DNA of 64,000 nt from Methanocellaceae archaeon UBA148. GTDB taxonomy: Archaea; Halobacteriota; UBA148. The notes under the pieces were generated by a model that made no database searches, was not told the origin of the DNA, and saw only the letters and a program-made list of their open reading frames with translations. Each line of letters opens with the position of its first letter. Positions within the stretch are counted from its first letter, which is position 1. Below, one piece after another: positions 44,997 to 54,841 of the stretch. The DNA lies in NCBI GenBank assembly GCA_002495885.1, contig DAHG01000041.1, forward strand, positions 16,942 through 80,941. Direction: 5' to 3'. The position numbers and the translations under genes were made by a program.

Positions 44997-46337
44997 ATGA
45001 AAAAAGATACAAAAAGGAAGACAAAAGATGAGGTACTAGAAGTAGTCGCTAATCTAGAAGTAAAGTTCGTGCGGCTCTGGTTTACAGATATTCTAGGACA
45101 GTTGAAGAGTTTTGCCATTACACCGCGCGAATTAGAATGTGCTTTCGATGAAGGTATGGGATTTGATGGCTCTTCCATACAGGGATTTGCACGGATTGAT
45201 GAAAGTGATATGCTGGCTAAACCAGATCCATCGACGTTCCAGATTGTTCCATGGCGCAGTAAAGAGAGTACCGTTGCGCGGATGTTCTGTGATGTCTTAA
45301 AGCCAGATGGAAGCCCCTATGAGGGGGATCCAAGGTACATCCTAAAGAAGAATCTGGAAAAATTGAAGCGGGAAGGTTTTACGTTCTACATCGGCCCTGA
45401 GCTGGAATATTTCTACTTCAAGCAGAACAATAAGCCCGAAGTGCTGGATCAGGGGGGCTACTTCGACCTGACTACACTGGATGCTGGAAGCGATCTGCGG
45501 CGAGATACGATCTTAACGCTGGAAGCCATGGGAATCGAGGTAGAATACAGTCATCATGAAGTCGCACCCTCGCAACACGAGATTGACCTACGATACAAGG
45601 ATGCACTGACTATGGCAGACCAAGTTATGACCTACCGGATCGTGGTGAAGGAGATTGCACAGCAATATGGGTGTTATGCCACCTTCATGCCGAAACCGAT
45701 TTTTGGGGTGAATGGCTCAGGCATGCACGTTCACCAGTCGTTATTCAAAGGAGACAAGAACGCATTCTTTGACTCGAAAGACGAATACTATCTTTCAGAG
45801 TTCTGTAAGGGATACATAGCAGGATTACTGCGACACTCACCAGAGATTACGGCGATCACCAACCAATGGGTAAACTCTTACAAGCGTTTGGTGGCTGGGT
45901 ACGAAGCACCAGTGTACATTTCATGGGCACGACGCAACCGATCAACACTCGTTCGCGTTCCGATGTACAAGCCCGGGAAAGAAAAGGCCACGAGGATAGA
46001 ATTCCGCAGCCCCGATCCTGCATGCAATCCTTACCTGGCATTTTCGGTAATGCTCGCTGCTGGATTGGATGGCGCAAAAAACAAGTATGAGCTACCAAAA
46101 CCCATCGAAAAGGATGTCTATGGGATGAGTGAAGAGGAAAAGGCAAAGGAAGGGATAGAATCGCTTCCTGGAAGTCTAATCGAAGCGATTGCACTGAGTG
46201 AGCAGAGCGAACTGGTAAGAGAGGCATTAGGCGACCATGTCTTCAAGAACTTCATAACCTCGAAGAAGGTTGAGTGGGACAGGTACCGTATAAACGTTAG
46301 CGAATGGGAGTTGCAGAAATATTTAGGCGTGCTCTAA
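44997..46337 (+). CDS. glnA: Glutamine synthetase, type I
   Basis: ATP-dependent condensation of glutamate and ammonia, the entry point of the nitrogen block. About 446 residues with the GSI signatures: FDGSSIQGFARIDESDM (beta-Grasp/latch), GPELEYFYFK and HHEVAPSQHEIDLRYKDAL (metal-binding Glu and His), NGSGMHVHQSL (ATP site), NSYKRLVAGYEAPVYISWARRNRS, and FRSPDPACNPYLAFSVMLAAGLDG, where the adenylylation Tyr of enteric enzymes is absent. GTG 44979 is possible, but ATG 44997 removes an unsupported leader. TATA-like sequences lie in the AT-rich upstream gap. Heads a run of genes down to the GOGAT components. Confidence 0.96.
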   Translation: MKKDTKRKTKDEVLEVVANLEVKFVRLWFTDILGQLKSFAITPRELECAFDEGMGFDGSSIQGFARIDESDMLAKPDPSTFQIVPWRSKESTVARMFCDVLKPDGSPYEGDPRYILKKNLEKLKREGFTFYIGPELEYFYFKQNNKPEVLDQGGYFDLTTLDAGSDLRRDTILTLEAMGIEVEYSHHEVAPSQHEIDLRYKDALTMADQVMTYRIVVKEIAQQYGCYATFMPKPIFGVNGSGMHVHQSLFKGDKNAFFDSKDEYYLSEFCKGYIAGLLRHSPEITAITNQWVNSYKRLVAGYEAPVYISWARRNRSTLVRVPMYKPGKEKATRIEFRSPDPACNPYLAFSVMLAAGLDGAKNKYELPKPIEKDVYGMSEEEKAKEGIESLPGSLIEAIALSEQSELVREALGDHVFKNFITSKKVEWDRYRINVSEWELQKYLGVL

Positions 46338-46384
46338 AATAGCAAAATATCACGTGCGTAGAGATTCGGTGGGAAGGCAGGAAT

Positions 46385-48226
46385 ATGAGGGGCATAAGCA
46401 AAGCATTAAAGATAAAACTGGAAGTACTCCTTGGCAATGATGCAAAATTATCTGATGGCGCATTTGAGCGTGAACTCTACTCCATGGACATCGGCGTAAT
46501 ACCGTTCTCAAGGTTACTCTTTAAGACCTTGCCCGACCTGATAATCAGGCCAAAAAATATAGAAGCCCTCAAAAAAATTATCAAAGTTGCCGACGAAGAG
46601 CAAATAGCACTCTTTCCAAGAGGATTGGGTTCTTCTGGGCTCGGTGGCGTGATTCCCACGGTGGGTGGTATCGTTCTCGACTTCTCATCCCTCAACGAAA
46701 TTGACGAGTTGGATCGAGAGAACAGGATGATCACCGTACAAGCAGGCGCGCGATGGTCAGATATTGAAAAGTTTCTGAGGACCGAAGAGCTTGCAATGAG
46801 GGCATACCCCTCAAGCTTCTTCTCAACCGTTGGCGGCTGGATCGCCACCGGCGGCTACGGTATCGGGAGTTTCAAGTTCGGGCACCTTCAAAGCCAAATT
46901 GAAGCGATCGAAGTCTTGTTCCCATCTGGCGAGGTCAAGTCCATAAAGCAAGACGACGAAGCGTTCTCGCGCTTCTTTGGCACCGAGGGTCAGTTTGGAA
47001 TTATTCTCACGGCCACCTTGAGACTGAGAACGAAGCCCATTAAATCGATGCCACACCTGATATACTTTGAATGTGTAGAAGCCGTAGTCACGTTCATCAA
47101 AGACATGATAAACGCTGGTATCGAGCCGTATCATATCAAATATGTGGATTCCGCATATCTCGAGAAGACGAATAAGCTCCTCGAAGAGAAATTGTTCAGA
47201 GAAAGGGACGCTATTGTGGTAACTTTTGAAGATGCCGCTGAGGATCAAAAATTCTTATCTTTCGCAGCGAAACAAGGTATCCATGCAGACGAATATCTCG
47301 CACGTTACCTCTGGCACGAACGGCTCTTCTCGATGAAGAGAAAAGGCCATGGGTCAACCCCGCTCGCTTGCGAGATTATCCTACCGCTTGAAAACTTTGC
47401 ACCATATCTGAACAGAATTAGTCAGATGGCCGCACGATTCAAGGTCAGGCTCAACGTGGAATCACATATTATCGGGAAAGACGATGCACTTGTGTTGGTG
47501 CACTACGATTCGGATGTAAGAGAGTTGCGAACATATCTTGCCCACCTAACACTCATCCCCTTGCTTACTCGACTCGGAACAACGTTTAGAGGGACCCCCT
47601 ATGGACTCGGCATCTGGAATGCACCGTTCATCCATGATAAATTTGACCGCCAGATGCTTCGATGCTACAAAGCTTACAAGCATGAGGTGGACCCACACAA
47701 TATCTTAAATCCCGGGAAATTCTTCGCAGCGCGGACAAAATGGGCCAATATCCCTGGAATGTTATTAAATCCTGCCGTCTTCAGACTCATTACTAGGATG
47801 GTCCCGGTGTTTTCACCTATAATCGCCCAGCCGATATTGAAAGAAAAAAGCACTAAAGATGAAACAGCACTTGAAAAGACAGTTTATTCATGTGTCAAAT
47901 GTGGGAACTGTGCTGCCAATTGTCCCGCCTACTTGGTTACACAAGATGAATTGCTCAACCCAAAGAATAAGTTGTATTTGGCCAAAAAACTGCTCGAAGA
48001 GGAGGAAATAGCAAAAATCGATGCTGAAAAGGTCTTTTTATGTCTGCACTGCGGCATGTGTAGGGATGTGTGCCAGAACGACCTGGACCTGCTTACGGCA
48101 TGGTCAGAACTGGAAAAAAGGCTTGAAGATCGATTTGGCAAACCAGAAAAGGCAATTCGAAACTTCGTCTCAGCGATGGAAGAAAGTGAGGATTATTGGA
48201 GGTTCATCTATGCCCAAAAAGTATAG
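46385..48226 (+). CDS. FAD-linked oxidase (GlcD/D-lactate dehydrogenase type) fused to Fe-S domain
   Basis: 613 residues. N-terminal FAD-binding type 4 domain (LFPRGLGSSGLGGVIPTVGG, then MITVQAGARWSDIEKFLR and VGGWIATGGYGIGSFKFGHL), a middle FAD-oxidase C domain (residues about 230-460, ending VDPHNILNPGKFF), and a C-terminal ferredoxin-like domain with CVKCGNCAANCP and CLHCGMCRDVC. Relatives oxidise D-lactate, glycolate or similar 2-hydroxyacids and pass electrons to Fe-S partners. Placed between glnA and the GOGAT genes and overlapping the next gene by 17 bases, it may feed electrons to the glutamate synthase; this is inference. Confidence 0.88.
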   Translation: MRGISKALKIKLEVLLGNDAKLSDGAFERELYSMDIGVIPFSRLLFKTLPDLIIRPKNIEALKKIIKVADEEQIALFPRGLGSSGLGGVIPTVGGIVLDFSSLNEIDELDRENRMITVQAGARWSDIEKFLRTEELAMRAYPSSFFSTVGGWIATGGYGIGSFKFGHLQSQIEAIEVLFPSGEVKSIKQDDEAFSRFFGTEGQFGIILTATLRLRTKPIKSMPHLIYFECVEAVVTFIKDMINAGIEPYHIKYVDSAYLEKTNKLLEEKLFRERDAIVVTFEDAAEDQKFLSFAAKQGIHADEYLARYLWHERLFSMKRKGHGSTPLACEIILPLENFAPYLNRISQMAARFKVRLNVESHIIGKDDALVLVHYDSDVRELRTYLAHLTLIPLLTRLGTTFRGTPYGLGIWNAPFIHDKFDRQMLRCYKAYKHEVDPHNILNPGKFFAARTKWANIPGMLLNPAVFRLITRMVPVFSPIIAQPILKEKSTKDETALEKTVYSCVKCGNCAANCPAYLVTQDELLNPKNKLYLAKKLLEEEEIAKIDAEKVFLCLHCGMCRDVCQNDLDLLTAWSELEKRLEDRFGKPEKAIRNFVSAMEESEDYWRFIYAQKV

Positions 48227-49637
48227 CATCGAGAGGGTGCTGGCACCATCACGATTTCCACCTGTGGGAAAATTCGTGATAGAACGGAATGAGAAGGAGT
48301 GCATACATTGTGGACGATGCACGCTGGTGTGCTTGTATGGTGTCCACAAAAGGCGGGAAGATGATCCTCGGTTTATGTCGGAGCCCGTAAATCACCTCTG
48401 TAAAGGTTGCTTCCGCTGTATTCAGGAGTGCCCCCAAGAAGCACTAACTATTAAAAATAATGACAATTATCTCCTCCTTGGCGATTCTTACTGGAGTCCT
48501 GAGATATTCAGCAAGATATGGTACCAAGCAGAGACGGGCAGTATTCCTGTATCTGGCGCGGGATACACTGGACCGTTTTCAGGTGAAGGATTCGATTCGA
48601 TGTGGACCGATATGTCCGAGATTGTAAGACCGACAAGGGATGGAATACATGGGAGAGAATACATTAGTACTTCAGTGGACTTTGGGAGAAAGGTACCAAT
48701 ACTCACATTTGATACGAAAGGAAAGATCATATCGCCACTACCCCAGATATGTAGCATCCCAATGCCCATCATCTTTGACGTAATCCCATTTGGATACTCT
48801 AAAAACATTTACGAGGCTTTGGCAAAGGCCGCTTCTTTCCTTGGCACATTTATGCTCATAGATCCTGCCGAATGGTTTAATTCGAAATACCGAGCAAGTT
48901 TAGTGCCGTTGCTAACCGATCTTTCAAAAAATTGGAATCAAAAATTCGGACTTTTGGAATTTGAAGGTTTGATAAAAAAATGTAAAATGGTAGAAGTAGC
49001 TTATGATCGAGAGGTCCTGAAGGTTATAGAAGAAATAAAAAAGATAAGCACCGAGACTATTATCTCAGTACGGGTTTCTTTCGGTGACACTACAACCAAG
49101 ATCGTTGAAGAATTAGCGTTCGCTGGTGCAGAGGTCATCCATCTCTGTGCAGATATCAACGGAAAAGTGATCGATTCATTCGATGAACAGCGTTTTGTGA
49201 AGGATGCAATTCTAGACACCCACAAGCTTTTGGTAGACCACAAAATCCGTGATGAGGTGACGCTTATGTTGAGCGGTGGCATCGCAATGGCTGAGCACGT
49301 AGCTAAAGCGATTATCTGCGGTGCTGATGTAACTGCTATTGACCTGCCACTCCTAATAGCGCTTGAGTGCAGGTATTGTAAGCGCTGTCACGATGGATTA
49401 TCATGCCCAGTCGAATTGAAGGCTCTTAATCCCGACTACGGAGCTCAGCGGATAATCAATCTTATGGGAGCTTGGAGGGACCAGCTTCTCGAAGTACTAG
49501 GTGCGATGGGATTAAGAGACGTGAGAAGGCTCCGTGGTGAAGTTGGCCGGGCCATATTATATGAGGACGTTCAGCATGAGACGTTCGACACAATTTTTGG
49601 AGAGGGAGGGACACACAATATCAAATCCAGTTATTAA
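48210..49637 (+). CDS. Degenerate GltB-like protein with ferredoxin domain
   Basis: 475 residues, start ATG 48210 with GGAGG at 48198-48202. N-terminal 2x[4Fe-4S] ferredoxin domain (CIHCGRCTLVCLYGVHK and HLCKGCFRCIQECP), as in archaeal GOGAT. The rest aligns with the neighbouring GltB (SGGIAMAEHVAKAIICGADV..., CRYCKRCHDGLSCP..., GAQRIINLMGAWRDQLLEVLG). The glycine-rich FMN/substrate motifs of GltB (MSFGSVS, GEGGY, GAKPGLGG, GGTGAAP) are not recognisable. It thus keeps the Fe-S parts but probably not the catalytic flavin site, pointing to an electron-transfer or structural partner of the true GltB downstream. Confidence 0.8.
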   Translation: MPKKYSIERVLAPSRFPPVGKFVIERNEKECIHCGRCTLVCLYGVHKRREDDPRFMSEPVNHLCKGCFRCIQECPQEALTIKNNDNYLLLGDSYWSPEIFSKIWYQAETGSIPVSGAGYTGPFSGEGFDSMWTDMSEIVRPTRDGIHGREYISTSVDFGRKVPILTFDTKGKIISPLPQICSIPMPIIFDVIPFGYSKNIYEALAKAASFLGTFMLIDPAEWFNSKYRASLVPLLTDLSKNWNQKFGLLEFEGLIKKCKMVEVAYDREVLKVIEEIKKISTETIISVRVSFGDTTTKIVEELAFAGAEVIHLCADINGKVIDSFDEQRFVKDAILDTHKLLVDHKIRDEVTLMLSGGIAMAEHVAKAIICGADVTAIDLPLLIALECRYCKRCHDGLSCPVELKALNPDYGAQRIINLMGAWRDQLLEVLGAMGLRDVRRLRGEVGRAILYEDVQHETFDTIFGEGGTHNIKSSY

Positions 49638-51105
49638 ATTCGCCCCATCAAATTTCCCGAAGGATATCTGCGAAGTAGAAGTGATTAGAGACGTAACTAA
49701 ATGCATAAGTTGTGGCATGTGCGCAGCTGTATGTCCATTTGGCGTGCATGAGAGGAAAACGGGGTATAACAGAGTTTCAAAACCCCTGAGTTATCTCTGT
49801 ATAGGTGATGCATGCAAAGATCAGCCGTTCTATTGTGTTGATCACTGCCCTAAAAAAGCCCTATCAGTAGGGCAGAACCAAAATTACATCTCCATTGGAG
49901 ATAGTCGTTGGACACGCGACCTCATTTTAGGTACATGGAAACAGGCAGAGAAGGGGCTTCCACTTCACGGTCTCAAGTACGAGATTGGAAATTCCGGAGG
50001 TGGATTTGATCGGCTCTTTTTCAAGTTCCCAAAAGAAGGGAGAACAGAAGCCATCGAGAATGATGCCATAAACACAGAGTTAGAGCTAAACAAAAGAGAG
50101 GGTAGGAAAATCAGTATTAGGGTGCCGTTCTACGGTGGTGGGATGTCTTTCGGTTCTGTCAGTCTCAAAGTTATGCTTGCACGTGCAAAAGCGGCTAGAG
50201 CTTGGGGCACCTTTACCTGCACTGGCGAAGGGGGCTATCCAGAAGCATTGAAACCATACGACGACAACATGATCACACAGGTAGCAACAGGTCTTTTTGG
50301 CGTGTCTGAGGAAAGTCTCCAGCGGGTAAGGATTGTGGAATTCAAATATGCGCAAGGAGCGAAGCCTGGTCTCGGCGGACATTTACTGGGAGACAAGGTG
50401 ACCGCCGAAGTGGCACGAATGCGCGAAGCTGTTGCCGGCAGCAGCCTTTTCTCGCCATTTCCCTTTCACAGCGTTTATTCTGTTGAAGATCATAAGAAGC
50501 ACGTAGACTGGATAAAAGAGATCAACCCTGATGCACTCGTCTCTGTTAAAGTCTCGACGCCAAGTGATGTCGACATGGTCGCTGTGGGTATATATTACGC
50601 GGGTGCTCATATCATCCACCTAGACGGGAGCTATGGAGGTACAGGAGCGGCACCCGACATAGCAAAGAAGAATATTGCCATGCCGATCGAGTACGCGATC
50701 CCGATGGTGCATGAATTTCTCAAGGAAGAGGGGATTCGAGACAAGATAACGGTGATCGCAAGCGGTGGAATACGCACCGCCTATGATGCCGCCAAAGCGA
50801 TTGCTCTGGGCGCCGATGGGATAGTTATCGGTACAGCCGATCTTGTGGCATTGGGTTGTGTAAGGTGCGGCTGTTGTGAATCCAATAGAGGGTGCCCGCG
50901 TGGTATTGCAACTACCGACCCAGAACTTTCCGAGATAATTACTGTTGAGTGGGGGGCGCAACGCATCATTAATCTCTACGCAGCATGGAGAAGCACATTA
51001 ATAGATATTCTCAAACAGCTCGGGATGCAGAGTATAACGGAACTCGTCGGAAGACACGATTGTTTGATCAATGCGGACTATATCAAAGGTAAGGAGACTG
51101 GGTAA
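49576..51105 (+). CDS. gltB: Glutamate synthase, ferredoxin + FMN domain subunit
   Basis: Catalytic synthase part of archaeal GOGAT: makes glutamate from 2-oxoglutarate and NH3. It carries two N-terminal ferredoxin clusters (CISCGMCAAVCPFGVHER; CIGDAC...CVDHCP) and the FMN TIM barrel with GGGMSFGSVSLK, CTGEGGYPEALKPYD, QGAKPGLGGHLLGDK, GSYGGTGAAPDIAKKN and SGGIRTAYDAAKAIALGAD. The [3Fe-4S] loop is CVRCGCCESNRGCPRG. The start is unclear: ATG 49576 lies inside the previous gene; by alignment with that gene the protein should begin near ISNPVIKF, where GGAGGG precedes an ATA at 49618. The glutaminase part is the next gene. Confidence 0.93.
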   Translation: MRRSTQFLEREGHTISNPVIKFAPSNFPKDICEVEVIRDVTKCISCGMCAAVCPFGVHERKTGYNRVSKPLSYLCIGDACKDQPFYCVDHCPKKALSVGQNQNYISIGDSRWTRDLILGTWKQAEKGLPLHGLKYEIGNSGGGFDRLFFKFPKEGRTEAIENDAINTELELNKREGRKISIRVPFYGGGMSFGSVSLKVMLARAKAARAWGTFTCTGEGGYPEALKPYDDNMITQVATGLFGVSEESLQRVRIVEFKYAQGAKPGLGGHLLGDKVTAEVARMREAVAGSSLFSPFPFHSVYSVEDHKKHVDWIKEINPDALVSVKVSTPSDVDMVAVGIYYAGAHIIHLDGSYGGTGAAPDIAKKNIAMPIEYAIPMVHEFLKEEGIRDKITVIASGGIRTAYDAAKAIALGADGIVIGTADLVALGCVRCGCCESNRGCPRGIATTDPELSEIITVEWGAQRIINLYAAWRSTLIDILKQLGMQSITELVGRHDCLINADYIKGKETG

Positions 51106-51106
51106 C

Positions 51107-53638
51107 ATGAGTATACATCATAGCTCTGAAGCGGAAGGTGGATGCGGTGTTGTTGGCTTTGCATCAACAGTTCTGGTCAAGGGCAAGCATATCTTCAAAC
51201 CCGCCTTTCAGATGCATAACCGAGGGAACGGTAAAGGGGGAGGTATCGCTGCAATTGGCCTCTCGCACGAAGACTTAGGAGTTTCTCAATCAATATTGGA
51301 GGATGATTATCTGCTCCAGATCGCATTGCTTGACCCAGAAGTTCGTAAAGAATTAGAACGAGAATTCGTCGTGCCTTTCATGAAGGTTGACCACGCAAAA
51401 CGGATACCAACCGTCCCAGATTATCATGAAATCAAAGGATTAGAGACCAGACCTCCTGAGGTCTGGCGCTACTTCGTCCGAGTGAGAGAGAGTGTGCTCG
51501 ACGCATTTATACAGGAGCATCACTTGGAAGAAGAAGATAGAAGAAATGTGGAAGACGAGTTCGTCTACCAGAACAGCATAAAAATAAATAAGAGATTCTA
51601 TGCCGCGCTTGGCGACAAGAGAGCGTTTGTGCTCTCGCACGGCAGAAACATGCTGATCTTTAAGATTGTCGGATATGCCGAGAGCATCATACAGTATTAC
51701 AAACTCGAGGATTTCAGAGCACATGTCTGGATCGCACATCAAAGGTATCCAACACGAGGAAAGGTCTGGCATCCAGGTGGAGCACATCCATTCATGGGAA
51801 TGCACGAAGCTTTGGTGCACAATGGCGATTTCGCTAACTACCATTCTGTCGTGGAATACCTTAAGCAGCATGGGAGAGAGCCCTTATTTTTAACCGATAC
51901 AGAGGTGGCTATTCTGCTCTTTGACCTGTTGAACAGGGAATACGCCTACCCACTAGAATACGTCATTGAGGCCATGGCGCCCACAACCGAGATGGACTTT
52001 GATTTTCTCCCGCCTGAAAAGCAAAAGATCTACCAAGCACTCCAGACGGCGCACATTCACGGATCGCCTGATGGCCCTTGGTTCTTCATCATTGCAAGGA
52101 CAGAACCATTCGAGGGTTGCTTCCAGTTGATCGGGATTACCGATACCTCAATGCTGCGACCGCAGGTATTTGCGCTCGTCGAAGGCGAAGAGCTGCAGTT
52201 GGGTCTCATAGCATCGGAGAAGCAAGCAATTGATGCGACGCTTAGTAGCTTGTCAGAAGATGATGAGCGTTTTCCTTCGATCGCAGACAAATATTGGAAT
52301 GCCCGTGGTGGGAGCTACACTGATGGAGGTGCTTTTATATTCACCGTACGGGGTAAAGAGAAGAAAACGTTGGTATGCACCAACAAATTCGGCGAGGTTG
52401 TTCATACATCATCGAAACATCAAACACATTGTGATCTCACAAAAGCGGTTATGACACCACCTGATGTTAAAATGCTCAGAGAAAAGATGGCAGGAGCATT
52501 AAAAAGCCCGCTCAGTTTGTACACATTCTTGAAAAGCGGTGTTAAGGACTGGGATACATTACGCTGGATTTTATCAGAAATCACCAAAAAAGCGAAAAGA
52601 GAAGAGCAAATAAAAACCATAATAATCAAGGGGCTGACACTCCTTAACGACCGCAGATATGATACTGGCACCAAGAAGAGAAGCTCAGTAATTCAACTCA
52701 TCAGAGAAGCCCTTCACGAGCTATTTGATGATACTCCCTCGCTCAAGGAGATGTCCCATGGCACTTACCACCTAATCCGCTGGGAGAATAGGGGTCTTTT
52801 GCGCCCACCTAGGAGCGAAGAGGATGTCCTGATTGTCGATGTCGAGGAGTTTCCAGCTGAAGGGAAAGAAAGTGCTGCTCGGCTTATCGTAGATGCTCAT
52901 AAGCAGGGTTGGAAGCGATTGATCGTTTATAACACGCATGGACATCGTTTTTGTGGTTCGGGATTAGGACCTCAAACGAATGGAGTGCGGATTGATGTTT
53001 ATGATAGCCCCGGAGATTATCTCGGATCCTCGATAGACGGTGCGAGCATCTACATACACGGCGATGGGCAAGACCAGCTCGGGCAGATAATGAAGAATGG
53101 CAAACTCGTAGTTTTCGGTGATGTTGGACAGACCTTCATGTACGGGGCAAAAGGAGGCGAGGCATACGTGTTGGGGAATGCTGCAGGTAGACCGCTTATA
53201 AACGCAGTGGGAAAGACTCGTGTGGTGATAAACGGAACCTGTCTCGATTATTTAGCTGAATCGTTCATGGCTGGCGACCCTCTAAACGGAGGCGGATTCG
53301 TTGTGTTAAATGGTCTTGAGCCCGATGAAAGTGGGGGCTTCAAAGAGCAGGATAACCCCTACCCTGGTTCAAATCTCTTTTCATTGGCCTCGGGCGGGGC
53401 GATATACATACGGGATCCACATTACAAGCTGGTAGAGGAGCAATTAAACGGTGGTGAATTTTCGTCCATTACACCAGAAGATTGGGGGCTCATTTTACCG
53501 TATTTGGAGGAGAACGAGCGGCTCTTCGGAATCTCTGTCGAAGAAGATTTGCTCAGATCAAATGGTGAAAAGAAAACGCCACAAGAGATTTTTAGAAAAG
53601 TTCAGCCGATCAAAAGGCTTGTGATCAATGGGAGCTGA
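51107..53638 (+). CDS. Glutamate synthase, glutaminase (class II) + GXGXG domain subunit
   Basis: 843 residues. N-terminal class II glutamine amidotransferase: the nucleophile Cys is in EGGCGVVGFAST at about residue 14, so a short propeptide must be removed. Supporting motifs are FQMHNRGNGKGGG, HQRYPTRGKVWHPGGAHPF and ALVHNGDFANYHSV. The C-terminal half has the GXGXG beta-helix domain of the GOGAT alpha chain (GASIYIHGDGQDQLGQIM, FGDVGQTFMYGAKGGEAYVLGNAAGRPLIN). Together with the upstream FMN subunit it makes a complete NH3-channelled GOGAT. Start ATG 51107, immediately after the gltB stop. Confidence 0.92.
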   Translation: MSIHHSSEAEGGCGVVGFASTVLVKGKHIFKPAFQMHNRGNGKGGGIAAIGLSHEDLGVSQSILEDDYLLQIALLDPEVRKELEREFVVPFMKVDHAKRIPTVPDYHEIKGLETRPPEVWRYFVRVRESVLDAFIQEHHLEEEDRRNVEDEFVYQNSIKINKRFYAALGDKRAFVLSHGRNMLIFKIVGYAESIIQYYKLEDFRAHVWIAHQRYPTRGKVWHPGGAHPFMGMHEALVHNGDFANYHSVVEYLKQHGREPLFLTDTEVAILLFDLLNREYAYPLEYVIEAMAPTTEMDFDFLPPEKQKIYQALQTAHIHGSPDGPWFFIIARTEPFEGCFQLIGITDTSMLRPQVFALVEGEELQLGLIASEKQAIDATLSSLSEDDERFPSIADKYWNARGGSYTDGGAFIFTVRGKEKKTLVCTNKFGEVVHTSSKHQTHCDLTKAVMTPPDVKMLREKMAGALKSPLSLYTFLKSGVKDWDTLRWILSEITKKAKREEQIKTIIIKGLTLLNDRRYDTGTKKRSSVIQLIREALHELFDDTPSLKEMSHGTYHLIRWENRGLLRPPRSEEDVLIVDVEEFPAEGKESAARLIVDAHKQGWKRLIVYNTHGHRFCGSGLGPQTNGVRIDVYDSPGDYLGSSIDGASIYIHGDGQDQLGQIMKNGKLVVFGDVGQTFMYGAKGGEAYVLGNAAGRPLINAVGKTRVVINGTCLDYLAESFMAGDPLNGGGFVVLNGLEPDESGGFKEQDNPYPGSNLFSLASGGAIYIRDPHYKLVEEQLNGGEFSSITPEDWGLILPYLEENERLFGISVEEDLLRSNGEKKTPQEIFRKVQPIKRLVINGS

Positions 53639-53872
53639 TAGGGGCGAGGAACACAAGAGGTTCCCTAGTATTTGATGAATGAATGGCTAGAAGTGCAATG
53701 ATTACTTGCATGCAGTTGACAAACCGAAAAATAGAATTGTTATCTCTTCGAAATGTATCACATTATAGTTGACTTTCTCCATCCTTAAGAGTAAAATAAA
53801 ATATGTGTGACAGAACTGTGGTATTTTAAATTCGATATTTGTAGAGGTATATGGCACTGTTTGGGCAGTGGG

Positions 53873-54841
53873 TCATAGTTGTTCGATTATTACTGACCAA
53901 TTGCCCCTTGCATATATGTCTAAAATGTACTCCCCTGGGTTTGATATCTCAACGGTTTTAACTCCGCCAAAAGGACCGATTTCATCTACGAGAACAGCTT
54001 CGATGTAGTTATAATTTCCGGGTGACCTGGCCGCCACATAATTTATGAGCGAAACTGTAAAATCAGAGTGACCGTCATTCGTCATCCCAAATATGGATGT
54101 TCCTCTTTCGAGTGGAAATATTGATGTGACGGTTGACCCGTGTCCTGAGAGTTTTATTTGTTCCGGTTTAAATACCTCTTGCACTGATGTCTGAGCTGGT
54201 GTGGGCATAGGAGTCATAACTTTAGGGTACACGAAATGCACATTCAACGTCGCTTCCGCTTTTAAAACGTTGAAATGACCGGAAAATTCGACCTGTTCAC
54301 CCGCCATATTTTCAGCATTGCCGCCCAGAATCGCATAAACTGAATCGGGCTGATCTCTTTTGGGCGTAAAAATCACCGATATCGCCACATCATCGGATAT
54401 TCTTTCAAAATCAGTCCACAGGCCCATCTCGATGAGCATTACGGCATTGTCGTACCAGCCCACATCATCGGGCGTTAAACTGACTCCGTAGCTTCCCTTT
54501 TCAACCGTTGCCTCTCCGAAAGCCATGTGCCCCGTATAAAGGGTGTCATCTCCCTTTCTCCAGTAATAATCGGGTGCTTGGATGAGCATCCTTTCGGCTT
54601 CATGTGCGTCTAATGGAACAAGCAATCCCTTTCTCCAATAGGGCCTTTCGACAAGCACTCCCAGAACACAACCATCCGGCAGATTTGTTTTTCCGGAAAC
54701 CATTATTTGCTCCCCTTTCTTTTCTGCCGAAGCGGTAAGCGTGTGCCCATTATCCGTCGCCTCAACTGCAGCACATCCTGAAAACGTTACAGTTAGCATG
54801 CCCAATACTAAGACAATAACAACGACTTTTTTTACGGACAT
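53873..54841 (-). CDS. Surface lipoprotein, unknown function
   Basis: About 322 residues with a signal peptide MSVKKVVVIVLVLGMLTVTFSGC (lipobox Cys at about 23). The mature part is beta-rich without membrane helices: blocks such as VSGKTNLPDGCVLGVLVERPYW, SLTPDDVGWYDNAVMLIEMGLW, and a last domain after PMPTPAQTS (HGSTVTSIFPLERGTSIFGMTNDGHSDFTVSL to EISNPGEYILDIYARGNWSVIIEQL) with an Ig-like or jelly-roll pattern seen in many archaeal cell-surface proteins. Start at ATG 54841; six extra codons are possible. Isolated on the reverse strand between GOGAT and the CGGC gene. Confidence 0.7.
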   Translation of the reverse strand: MSVKKVVVIVLVLGMLTVTFSGCAAVEATDNGHTLTASAEKKGEQIMVSGKTNLPDGCVLGVLVERPYWRKGLLVPLDAHEAERMLIQAPDYYWRKGDDTLYTGHMAFGEATVEKGSYGVSLTPDDVGWYDNAVMLIEMGLWTDFERISDDVAISVIFTPKRDQPDSVYAILGGNAENMAGEQVEFSGHFNVLKAEATLNVHFVYPKVMTPMPTPAQTSVQEVFKPEQIKLSGHGSTVTSIFPLERGTSIFGMTNDGHSDFTVSLINYVAARSPGNYNYIEAVLVDEIGPFGGVKTVEISNPGEYILDIYARGNWSVIIEQL

